Assembly: GCA_018388625.1 (NCBI GenBank)
Contig: CP074402.1
Span: 3,472,001 to 3,536,000, forward strand
Source: Nocardiopsis eucommiae
GTDB taxonomy: Bacteria; Actinomycetota; Actinomycetes; Streptosporangiales; Streptosporangiaceae
DNA length: 64,000 bases
Reading direction: 5' to 3'
The notes under the pieces were generated by a model. The model saw nothing but the letters and a program-made list of their open reading frames with translations, did not search any database and had not been told where the DNA came from. Made by a program: the position numbers and the translations under genes. This document shows positions 56,832-64,000 of this stretch, piece after piece; the first letter of the stretch is position 1, and every line of letters begins with the position of its first letter.

Positions 56832-57650
56832 GTGTCCGTGTCCGCGCACGATCTCGACCAACGCGCCCGCATCCTCACCGCCCCCAGCCGCTACCTGACC
56901 ACCGCCCACACCCGCACCCTGACCGGCCACGGCGCACAGACGCTGGTACGCCTGACACAGGAAGGCGACCTCATCGCCCAGCAGCAGGGCCCAAAGTCGT
57001 TCACCTACAACGCCCGGTCCGTCCTGTCCTACTGCCGACGCAGCCAGTCGGGGCCGCTCACCCTGTTCGACGCGCTCACCACCGTCCACGGCGACCACCT
57101 CACCGAGGACGAGGTGACCAGCGAACTGCGCCGGACCGCGTCGGGCACCTGGTGGACGCTGGTCCGCCGAGACCAACAGGTACCGCCGGACTGGCCGTCA
57201 TGGGCCCGCTGGTTCGAGGGCGAGCACGGCCAGGCCGAACAGGAGCTGCTCGCACAGAAGCCCCGGTGGACGCAGCAGATCCGGGAAGAGCGCGCCCGCG
57301 GGCTGATCCACCGCACCCTGTGGGTCCCCAACGCGCCGCTCCGAACCGACTTCGGGCAGTACACCCTGGCCCAGTTCACCCACGTGGTCGCCGCCGGAGG
57401 CTCGGTCGACACCCTCCCGGTCTGGAAAGTCGAACTGTTGGAGGACCAACGGCCGCTCCCTGACCTCGAAGTCACACCCCGGGCCGTGTACGTGCGGACG
57501 CACACCGCGATCGGGGCGCGGGACGGCGCGGTGCGGATCACGGACCCGGGGTTGGTGAAGGCGACGGCGGGGTTCGTCGCCTGGGCCGCCCGGCAACGCG
57601 CCACACCGCTCTCGGACTTCGTCCGCTGGCACCACCACGACGCCGCGTAA
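56832..57650 (+). CDS. Hypothetical protein, 272 residues
   Basis: From GTG at 56832. The N-terminal 80 residues are helical (DLDQRARILTAPSRYLTTAH, LTLFDALTTVHGD). The central part contains TWWTLVRRDQQVPPDWPSWARWF; the end has RTLWVPNAPLRTDFGQYTLAQ and WAARQRATPLSDFVRWHHHDAA. GGAG precedes the start. The last part vaguely resembles actinobacterial regulator partners such as DUF6879, but I cannot confirm it. Confidence 0.65.
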   Translation: MSVSAHDLDQRARILTAPSRYLTTAHTRTLTGHGAQTLVRLTQEGDLIAQQQGPKSFTYNARSVLSYCRRSQSGPLTLFDALTTVHGDHLTEDEVTSELRRTASGTWWTLVRRDQQVPPDWPSWARWFEGEHGQAEQELLAQKPRWTQQIREERARGLIHRTLWVPNAPLRTDFGQYTLAQFTHVVAAGGSVDTLPVWKVELLEDQRPLPDLEVTPRAVYVRTHTAIGARDGAVRITDPGLVKATAGFVAWAARQRATPLSDFVRWHHHDAA

Positions 57651-57714
57651 CCGACCGCCGCGAACCAACCTGCTGCCCCACTCCCATCACCACCTAACAG
57701 AACGGAGCAGTCGC

Positions 57715-58274
57715 ATGACCGAAAACTCCTCACACACCTCGGTGTGGGACACCCTCAACCGCGCCCGGGGCGTGCGTCTGACCCGAGACGAGTACCGGGC
57801 CGAGATCGCCACCCTGAGATCGGACCCCACCGTGATCGGTGACGAAAGGCGCATCGACCCGCTGACCACGCAGATCCAGAATGACCCGGCCCGGGACACC
57901 TGGTACGCCGGAGACCACCGGACCGCCCGCGCGATGCTGGCGCAGGAGAGCGAGAAGCTGGCCGACCCCAACATCCGTCGCCTCGTCATCGCCCCCTGGT
58001 CATGCGCCCCTACTCCCTGTTCGCCCTGGCGGCCATGGAGGCGCTCGCGGCGGCTGGCGCGCAGGTGCGAGTGATGGCCGACCGTGGGGACCGCATCCCC
58101 GAGGCGCTCATCTACGGGCCCTACGTCTACCGGCTGTGCGCCACAGCCGACCAGATCGCTGACGGGGCGGTGCGCGTGCGTGACGCCGACCTCGCCGCAC
58201 AGCTGCGCGCCGACCACGACGTGCTCTGGGGCCAGGCTCAGGACATCCGCAGCCTCGACATCAACGACCTGTGA
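57715..58274 (+). CDS. Hypothetical protein, about 186 residues (frameshifted)
   Basis: It starts MTENSSHTSVWDTLNRARGV with GGAG upstream. A missing C in the run 57992-57996 joins RRLVIAP to LVMRPYSLFALAAMEALAAAG. The end is RADHDVLWGQAQDIRSLDI. Not a known enzyme as far as I can see. It stands just before the EEP gene. Confidence 0.65.
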
Positions 58275-58299
58275 CCACCCCCTACTTCTTTGGAGTCGC

Positions 58300-59199
58300 A
58301 TGAGCGCCTTGCGCTGTATGTCCGTCAACACCTGGCGCGGCGGTGTCCGCAACCCGGACGGAACCCCGGCGGATCGTCTGCCCGCTCTGTGCGAAGCGAT
58401 CGCCGCCCAGGGCCCGCACCTGGTCGGGGTTCAGGAGGCCCACGAGTGGGCTGCCGACGACGGCCGACTCCTCCAGGAAGTCCAGGGGCGGCTCGGCCTG
58501 ACTGCGGTTCAGGATTCGTTCGCCCCCGGGCGATCAACGGGCCTGCTCTATGACCCCGACGCCATGGATCTCAAGGAGTGGGAGACCGTCACCGGGGCCG
58601 AGTCCGGGTTCACCGGGTTCGGCGGGACGGCCCGTTTCGACGTCGGTCTCCCGTACAGTCTCTCCGTCGTCGTCGCGCACATGAGTCACCAGAGCCTGCC
58701 GCTGGCCATCCACCAGGCGTCGACGGCGAACGACCGGGCCCGTCGAGTCGCTGACCGGGCCCAGCCGCCCGGGGCCCCGAGGGCTGAGGCGGCGATGATC
58801 TTCGGGGACATCAACGCTCCCCGCCTGTCTCACCCGGCCGCCCCTGCTGAACCGCGCCCCGAGGACCTGCCCGCCGCGAACCTCGCCTACCGGTTCACCG
58901 GACCAGCGGGGAAGGAAGAGGTGGATCGGCCGGTCGCTGAACTATTCGACCGGTGCAGGTGGACGGACCTCGCCCTCCACCTCGCTGACCGCACGGGCGA
59001 CCCGCAGGAGCAGGCCCACCTGCTCGCCTCCACCGGTCACGGCGGTTTCAGCGTGGACCGGGTGTACGTCACGGAGTCGGTGGTCCCGGCCACGTCGGGG
59101 CTGGAGCACGTCACGATCCCGAGCGATCACGCCGCCCTGTACTGGGAGGTAGACCCGGCGCTGATCGACCCGACCCTGACGACCTGCCTGCACCGATAG
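58300..59199 (+). CDS. Endonuclease/exonuclease/phosphatase-family enzyme
   Basis: 299 residues of the EEP fold, Mg-dependent phosphodiesterases. Motifs are MSVNTWRGG (Asn), LVGVQEAHEW (metal Glu), AAMIFGDINAP (Asp-x-Asn), and IPSDHAALYWE (catalytic Asp-His). The family spans nucleases, inositol phosphatases and sphingomyelinases; with no signal peptide, this is cytoplasmic. GGAG is 5 bases before the ATG. Next is the peptide/FolE operon, so it may act on a nucleotide-like intermediate, but that is a guess. Confidence 0.8.
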   Translation: MSALRCMSVNTWRGGVRNPDGTPADRLPALCEAIAAQGPHLVGVQEAHEWAADDGRLLQEVQGRLGLTAVQDSFAPGRSTGLLYDPDAMDLKEWETVTGAESGFTGFGGTARFDVGLPYSLSVVVAHMSHQSLPLAIHQASTANDRARRVADRAQPPGAPRAEAAMIFGDINAPRLSHPAAPAEPRPEDLPAANLAYRFTGPAGKEEVDRPVAELFDRCRWTDLALHLADRTGDPQEQAHLLASTGHGGFSVDRVYVTESVVPATSGLEHVTIPSDHAALYWEVDPALIDPTLTTCLHR

Positions 59200-59284
59200 A
59201 ACCTCACTCGACTTCCAGGGCTCGACGCTCTGGACAGGCCCGCTTCGGCCAACGCGCAGCACGGCCGGGGCAGGTAGGAAATCG

Positions 59285-59309
59285 AACGCACTGCCGAAAA
59301 GTGCACGTT
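59285..59309 (+). promoter_or_regulatory. Inverted repeat before the peptide/folE operon
   Basis: AACGCACT (59285-59292) and AGTGCACGTT (59300-59309) form an imperfect palindrome with two extra bases in the second arm, 14 bases before the peptide ATG and just upstream of its ribosome binding site. It may be an operator. Confidence 0.4.
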
Positions 59310-59322
59310 ACGAAGGAGCGAC

Positions 59323-59409
59323 ATGGACAACCCCGACCAGCTTTCTGAGGACGAGCACGTCATCGACCTCGGAGACACCGCCGACCTCCCGCTGGGGATG
59401 ATCTGGTGA
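59323..59409 (+). CDS. 28-residue acidic peptide ending in Trp, coupled to folE
   Basis: The ATG has a strong site (AAGGAG at 59312). The peptide starts MDNPDQLSEDEHVIDLG, continues DTADLPLGMIW, and has 8 acidic residues and no basic ones apart from one His. The stop TGA is shared with the GTG of folE (GTGA, 59406-59409). The size and coupling suggest a real product: either a scaffold or precursor peptide on which a modification is built, or a leader peptide that couples translation. I know no family with this sequence. Confidence 0.6.
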   Translation: MDNPDQLSEDEHVIDLGDTADLPLGMIW

Positions 59410-60010
59410 CCACCACCGCGACGTCCTCCCCTCACCCCGGCTCCCTGCCCCAGCTACTGCCGTCGATCTGGTGGCCGCCACCCGGGCCGCTGCCGACCTG
59501 CTGACGGCGTTAGGAGTGGACACCCACACCGAGGACACCGAACGCACCCCCGAGCGGATGGCCCGAGCGTTGGCCGACTTGACCACCCCGCCGCCGTTCA
59601 CGATGACCACTTTCCCCGCCCAGGGCTACCAGGAGATGGTGGTGGTCAACCAGATCCCCTTCACCTCGGTGTGCGAACACCACCTGCTCCCCTTCCAGGG
59701 AACGGCCTGCGTGGCCTACATCCCCGCCGAACGCGTGGTCGGGCTGTCCAAGATTCCCCGGCTGGTGGAGTTCTGCGCACGCCGCCCTCAGGTACAGGAG
59801 CGCATGACCACGCAGATCCGCGACCTGCTCGCGCAACATCTGGCCCCGGACGGGATAGGGGTCCTGGTGCGCGCCGAGCACACATGCATGAGCGCGCGTG
59901 GTGTGCGCGCACTCGGCGCGACCACCGTGACCCGGGCCTTCCAGGGCCAGTTGGACAACGACCACCTCACCCGCGCGGAGTTCCTCGCCCAGGCTGGGGC
60001 GGGCTCATGA
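59406..60010 (+). CDS. folE: GTP cyclohydrolase I (frameshifted near the start)
   Basis: About 202 residues of the T-fold enzyme that makes dihydroneopterin triphosphate from GTP. Zinc site CEHHLLPF and CMSARGV are intact, with QEMVVVNQIPFTS and ERTPERMARALADL. A base is missing between 59427 and 59445, so the first dozen residues (MTTTATSSPH) are in another frame. It overlaps the peptide stop (GTGA) and the PTPS start (ATGA). It is a second FolE, since the chromosomal one is expected in the folate operon. Confidence 0.88.
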
Positions 60011-60491
60011 ACCCCCGACTTCCCCAACCACGATCAGCGTTGCCGGGCCCGCCTTCGGCGCCGCCCACGCGGGCCTGCACCAGGGCCGGTTCGAGGCGCT
60101 GCACGGGCACACCTACACCTGCCGCCTGGACCTCGTCGGCACCCTGGACCCCGAGGGGGTCGTCACCGACTTCGTGCCGGTACGCCAAGCTCTGGCCGAG
60201 GCCATCGCGCCGCTCCAGCGGCGTACCCTGATGCCCGCCCACGCACCGGCGCCGGTGCGCCTGCACCACGAGGACGGCATGTTCGTCATCGAGGACGGAC
60301 ACCGGCGCTTCGCCCTGCCGGTTCAAGACGTGGTGCTGTTGCCGGTGGTCAACACCTCCACCGAACTCCTGGGCCAGTACCTGCTGGACCAGGTGCGCCC
60401 GCACCTGGACGGCGTGGAGCGCGCCGCGCTGGTGCTGAGGGAATCTCCGACCGCCCAGGCCCGCGTCGAACACCACTTCGGAGGCCAATGA
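60007..60491 (+). CDS. PTPS-family protein with E-x-x-HGH motif, catalytic Cys absent (frameshifted)
   Basis: About 161 residues of the 6-pyruvoyl-tetrahydropterin/6-carboxytetrahydropterin synthase fold. Zinc ligands are His in PAFGAAHAG and the pair in LHGHTYTC. The Cys of QueD and PTPS before HGH is replaced; FEALHGH matches E-x-x-HGH of PTPS-III, a group that cleaves the side chain of dihydroneopterin triphosphate to give 6-hydroxymethyl-dihydropterin. A missing C at 60012-60016 shifts the frame after the first few codons. It is coupled to folE and to the next gene by ATGA overlaps. Confidence 0.82.
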
Positions 60492-61205
60492 TGGCGCGCC
60501 CGCACGAGCACCCGCGGGTGCGGTTGGCCGCCCAGCTGGGGCTGACCCTGGAGGCGCTCTTGACCGGAGCGCAACTCCCCGCGACTCCCCTGGGCCCATG
60601 GGATCGGTGGTGGATCGCCTACCGGCTCGCGGTGAGCGTGGACCGACTCGGCTTCCAGGGGCCAGCCGCCGACGCCGGAGCGTGCCCCCGCTGCCACAGC
60701 GCGGCCACCGCGCTCGGGAGCGCCCACCCTCCCGAACACACCGACACGTTGAACGGGCCCTGCCCCCGAGAGTGCCTGCTCAAGTGGGCGCGCCGCATCC
60801 GTTCGGGTGTCGCCGACCCGCACCCACCATGGCCCCGCACCCAGCTGACCCTGATCATGATCAAACCGGGCGCCCCTGAGGCCTTGGTCGCGCAGGTCCT
60901 GGACTCCTTCGAGGTCCTGGAGCGTCGGGAGCAGCGGTTGGCGGTGGCCGACGTGCGTCGTCTCTACCCCGAGGCCTACGGCGCTGCCTTCGTGACCCCC
61001 GGGATGCCTATCTCCTCAGCGGACCCGTGCAGATCGTGCTGGGTCACCACCCTGACCCCGAGGCGGTGAACCCCACCGCCTTCAAGCGTGCCTTGCGTCA
61101 GCGTCACGGCGCCGATGAGCTCCGCAACCACGTACACATCGCAGACAATCCCGGCGAGACCCTCGCTGACATCGCCCACCTGCTGAGCTGGGAAGAGTTA
61201 ACTGA
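60488..61205 (+). CDS. NDK-like protein with extra N-terminal zinc-type domain (frameshifted)
   Basis: About 239 residues. The first 115 include WDRWWIAYRLAVSVDRLGF and a CPRC...CPREC pair of Cys motifs, probably zinc binding. The rest looks like nucleoside diphosphate kinase: LTLIMIKPGAPEALVAQVL, then LLSGPVQIVLG, and NHVHIADNPGE, where His fits the NxxHGSD phospho-His position. Missing bases are at the CCCCC run 60996-61000 and probably near 61181-61190; the latter gives a stop at 61203. Without it the reading goes on to 61317, inside the next gene. Lys and His are kept, but the Gly-Ser of NDK is replaced by Ile-Ala. Confidence 0.7.
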
Positions 61206-61210
61206 GCTCT

Positions 61211-62044
61211 ATGACCGCTACGAACGCCAACACCGAACCGCCCGCATGGCGCATCACCGGGCTGTTCTGGGACCAGGGGCGCCCGCGATGGGTGGCCTCC
61301 CGACCCGGCCAGGCTGACCGCCCCCTGGAACTGGCGCCGGGCACGACGGTGCGTCTGGGCCTGTCCGCTCCACGCGGGTGCGTGGGCCGCTGGGACACCG
61401 AACGCGGGCGACGCCACGTGTGCGCGAGCACCATCGACGCCTCGGGAACCGACGCCCAGTGCGCTGACTGCGCGGCCCGAGACCGAGGTCGCCTGTTGGC
61501 CCGGGACGCCTACACCGATGACCGCACCTACACGCTCTACCTGGCCTGGTTCGGGCCGGGACTGGTCAAAGTCGGGTTGACGGCCGCCGAACGCGGCCGG
61601 GGCCGCCTCCTGGAACAGGGCGCCCTGGCCTACACCCTGCTGGGGAGGGGCCCGTTGTCGGCGGTGCGCGCCGCCGAGCGCGCCATCGCCGCCACCGACC
61701 ACGCCGTCGAACGGCTTCTCCTGACCCGCAAGATCACCGCCCTGACCAACCCGCAAGCCCTCACCGACGGGCCCACCGCCCTGGCAGGGGCCCGGCCCTC
61801 CATCGCCAACGCCGGTCTACTGGACCTGCTCGACCCGATCGAGGCCACCGTCCACTCGAACACGCACGCGTTCGGCCTGTCGGAGCCGCTGCCCCAGACC
61901 TACGACACCCTCACCGGTGTTCAGGTACCGGCCGGGCTGGTCCTGCGCGTGGAGGCGGTGGTGGGCCGGGTACTGATCGGCGCCCAGCCCGACACCGACC
62001 GCCCACTGGTCGTGGACACCCGCCTGCTGGCCGGGTACCCCTGA
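61211..62044 (+). CDS. DUF2797 protein (GIY-YIG-like)
   Basis: 277 residues. The DUF2797 core YTLYLAWFGPGLVKVGLT, then GRLLEQGALAYTLL, looks like a GIY-YIG nuclease-type strand pair (YLAWF...VKVG). A likely zinc knuckle is C-G...C...CADC between 1375 and 1470 bases into... at residues about 56-90 (RGCVGRWD, HVCAS, CADCAARD). The function of DUF2797 is not known, but the fold suggests nucleic-acid or nucleotide cleavage. No ribosome site is clear; it is translated with the preceding gene. Confidence 0.72.
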   Translation: MTATNANTEPPAWRITGLFWDQGRPRWVASRPGQADRPLELAPGTTVRLGLSAPRGCVGRWDTERGRRHVCASTIDASGTDAQCADCAARDRGRLLARDAYTDDRTYTLYLAWFGPGLVKVGLTAAERGRGRLLEQGALAYTLLGRGPLSAVRAAERAIAATDHAVERLLLTRKITALTNPQALTDGPTALAGARPSIANAGLLDLLDPIEATVHSNTHAFGLSEPLPQTYDTLTGVQVPAGLVLRVEAVVGRVLIGAQPDTDRPLVVDTRLLAGYP

Positions 62045-62113
62045 CCGCGCCACCTGAACACACGGCGGGCCTGCACCTTCAGACCCGCACCCCACCCCCG
62101 GGAGAACACGGCC

Positions 62114-62778
62114 ATGACGACACCGACCAGATCCGACTGTTCTGAACCGGGCCCGCGCACACCGGGGCCGATGATCACCGTCGAGGGGATGCCCGGTGCC
62201 GGGAAGAGCACCGCGTTGTCCCGCCTCGGCGCCCGCGGCCCCGTGCTGGGCGAGTACACCTCGCTCGATGGCACCCCCTGCCCTGGGACTCCCACCCCCA
62301 CCGCGACCAGGACGACGCCCACCAGAACAACTGGCTGCGCAAGACCGCCCAGGCGCGCAGCCACCTGGACGCGGGAGCCCCCGTGGTAGTCAGTGACCGC
62401 GACTGGCTCAGCTCACTGTCCTACGCCCACAGCACCAGCGACCTGGATCTTCTCAACGCCCGGTGCGCGTGGGCCCTCGAACACCTGGAGCGCGGGCGGT
62501 TGCAGGTGGCCCACCTGTACCTGGTGGTGCACGTGAGCCCACAGATAAGCCTGGAGCGGCGGCACCACCGGCTCCAGCCCGGCCACCCCTGGTCCACCGC
62601 CGAGGGCGTGGAACGACTGGCGGACTTCTACGCCAATCCCGTCACGGCGCTGGCCTCGCACCATGCGCCGTTGGCTCAGACGCTGGACGGCGCCCGCTGG
62701 GTGCACCTTGACGGGAACCGGCCCGTCCACGAAGTGGTGGCCGCGATCACCACCCATCTGGAACCGGTGGCACGATGA
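62114..62778 (+). CDS. Thymidylate-kinase-like P-loop nucleotide kinase (frameshifted)
   Basis: About 221 residues. The P-loop is ITVEGMPGAGKST. The DR-x motif (VVVSDRDWLSSLSYAHS) matches the DRY/W of thymidylate kinases, which holds the nucleotide monophosphate. LYLVVHVSPQISLERR corresponds to the LID-adjacent strand. A C is missing at 62273-62277, after which LPWDSHPHRDQDDAHQNNW is read. It overlaps the glycosyltransferase start by four bases. GGGAG precedes the ATG. A kinase of this kind could phosphorylate an unusual nucleotide made by the operon. Confidence 0.8.
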
Positions 62779-64000
62779 GCGGCCCGATCGCGGTGGCACT
62801 GCACGACGGGTTCTACGGATGCGGCACCGGCGCAGGGGTGTGCAACAGGTCCCTGATGGGTGTGCTCGCCCACCGCTACCCCCACGCCCGCTTCCACCTC
62901 ATGCCCATCGGCCTGTCCACGACCAGCACCGAACACGACCCTGGCTGGTACCGCGCCGTCCAGCAGCTGTGGGCCGGGCGCGACGTGGTGGTCGACCCGG
63001 TCGACAACGCCACCAACAACACCACCCGCTTCGGCGCGGTAGACAACTTCCGGGCCGCGAGCCGCGACGCCGCCCACCGGCTCAACCGACTCACCGGTTC
63101 CGACCGGCCCGGACTGATCCTGGCCAGCGACGCCCCCTTCCACGGGATCGGCGCCCACCTGGAACCAGAGCTGGCGGCGCGCACCCTCCTCATCCCCCAC
63201 TCCACCGGCGCCCTCCACGACCCCGAGAACCGCGACCGGGTCCGCTTCGAGCACGAAGGGTTCATCGAGTTGTGCCGCCGGGGCGGGAAGGTCGCGGCGA
63301 TCTCAGCGCACATGCGCTCCCATCTGGCCGCTGACTACGGCGTGCCGAACAGCGCCCTGATCGACCTGCCCAACGGGCTCGCCCTCGAACCCGTCAGCGG
63401 CCCCGCCCCCGACCTGCCACCACCCGCCCGAGAGGGGTTCGTGCTCGCCATGGGCCGCGCCACCCCCTACAAGGGCTTCGAGGACCTGCTGCGTGCCCTG
63501 CACCTGCTCCGCCAGAGCCGTTTCCCCGTGCCGCACCTGCTCTTGGCCGCCGTCACCGAAACCGTTGAGCCCACCCCCTACCAACGTCACCTGGCGAACC
63601 TGGCCTCCCAACTCGACGTCCCCACCACGGTGTGGACCCGCTTCGACCCCGCCCTGCGCGGCCTGTTCACCCACCCCACGCTCCGCGCCGTCGTGGTGCC
63701 CTCGCGCATCGAGCCGTTCGGCCGTATCCCCTTGGAGGCCTACGCGGCCGGAGCGGGGCCGGTGGTGGCGACGACCGCCGGAGGCCTGGCCGACCTGGTC
63801 GTGGACGGTGTCACAGGATTCAGTGCCCCTCCCGAGGACCCGAGCGGGCTGGCGGCCGCGCTCCATCAGGCGTTGACGCTCTCCCCGCCCACCGCTCGGC
63901 CATGACGGTCGCTGCCCGCACCCTGGGAGCCCGCCATGACTACGACAGGACCGTCACCACCGTGGTGGAGACGCTGGCTCCCTGGCTGGGACGGCGGGAT
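62775..64000 (+). CDS. GT4-family glycosyltransferase, runs off the window (frameshifted)
   Basis: At least 409 residues of the GT-B fold. The donor-binding region reads AMGRATPYKGFEDLLRALHLL, then VVVPSRIEPFGRIPLEAYAAGAGPVVATTAGGLADLV, the E-x7-E motif of retaining GT4 enzymes. The N-terminal GCGTGAGVCNRSL is the acceptor loop. A missing base near 63888 shifts the end; the next frame gives SAMTVAARTLGARHDYDRTV and continues to the last base. The acceptor is unknown. It is coupled to the kinase by ATGA. Confidence 0.85.

Larger units (their letters stand above)
46627..64000. mobile_element. Integrative element inserted in the 3' end of mpa; right end outside the window
   Basis: Starting at the mpa fragment, the element has an integrase, excisionase and XRE repressor on the minus strand and then plus-strand cargo to the end of the window: a DUF2637 transfer-type protein, small proteins, a PIMT-coupled peptide, TrmO-like, DUF397/XRE/ATPase regulators, and a FolE-containing operon. 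The left junction is about 46600-46627. CCAACAC-type direct repeats between 46672 and 46735 (for example GCCAACACACG and GCCAACACGTA) may be integrase arm sites. No replication initiator or FtsK/TraB translocase is seen in the visible part. Confidence 0.8.

Noticed and set aside
61205..61317. Continuation of the NDK-like protein to 61317
   Set aside because: This tail lies inside the DUF2797 gene; a further missing base near 61185 gives a natural stop at 61203, and the codon pattern after 61211 fits DUF2797.
59406..64000. Complete queuosine/preQ0 pathway
   Set aside because: FolE and a PTPS-like protein are present, but QueE, QueC and TGT are not in the window and the PTPS lacks the QueD Cys.
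63902..64000. A separate gene starting at 63902 after the glycosyltransferase
   Set aside because: The reading AARTLGARHDYDRTV is the usual GT4 C-terminal helix, so it is the rest of the glycosyltransferase after a frameshift.

Overview
This window looks like chromosome from a Nocardiopsis strain close to N. alba / N. prasina. The reasons are very high G+C, a full actinobacterial proteasome locus, and two chymotrypsin-like secreted alkaline proteases of the Nocardiopsis NAPase type, the second with the expected 188-residue mature domain. A caution applies throughout: more than thirty genes are split by a single-base frameshift, nearly always a missing base in a run of four or more C or G. Because housekeeping genes (pafA, dop, tatA, the Pup-operon regulator) are hit as often as accessory genes, I read these as consensus errors and annotate whole genes across the shift, noting each position.

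Layout. 1-7.8 kb: a degenerate Nudix protein, a CmtR-like metal sensor with its P1B metal ATPase, a GNAT, a nucleoside deaminase, a SnoaL-like protein, a K+ channel, fxsA and lnt. 8.4-9.7 kb: msiK, the shared ATPase of sugar ABC importers. 9.9-16.4 kb: a possible RiPP locus made of an S9 prolyl-oligopeptidase-like protease, a 35-residue acidic peptide, a JmjC/cupin hydroxylase, a TetR regulator and a DrrAB-type exporter. 16.4-20.8 kb: an iron-box-controlled FhuF-like reductase, a DUF4352 membrane protein, an MFS exporter and panD. 20.9-36.3 kb: the proteasome neighbourhood on the minus strand (helY, lipid kinase, DUF397, tatC, tatA, a fused pafBC, then FKBP lipoprotein, pafA, prcA, prcB, pup). 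36.3-44.7 kb: an insertion between pup and dop carrying two secreted S1 proteases, an amidohydrolase, an MHS-family transporter and a PucR activator. 44.75-46.3 kb: dop.

Upstream of dop one expects mpa/arc, the proteasomal AAA ATPase. Only its last 30 codons plus stop remain (46534-46626, ending in the GQYL docking tail). From there an integrative element runs past the end of the window: tyrosine integrase, excisionase and XRE repressor reading toward the junction, then a long plus-strand cargo. So the element has used the 3' end of mpa as its attachment site.

The cargo holds two systems of interest. One is a small peptide with two DGQ[K/R]P motifs, translationally coupled to a PIMT-like methyltransferase (51.7-53.1 kb), which fits the aspartimide-forming imiditide type of RiPP. 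The other is a tightly overlapping operon at the right end (59.3-64 kb): a 28-residue acidic peptide ending in Trp, FolE, a Cys-less PTPS with an E-x-x-HGH motif, an NDK-like protein with an extra N-terminal zinc-type domain, DUF2797, a thymidylate-kinase-like protein and a GT4 glycosyltransferase. This suggests a pterin- or deazapurine-derived, nucleotide-linked and glycosylated product that I do not recognise. The operon continues beyond the window.
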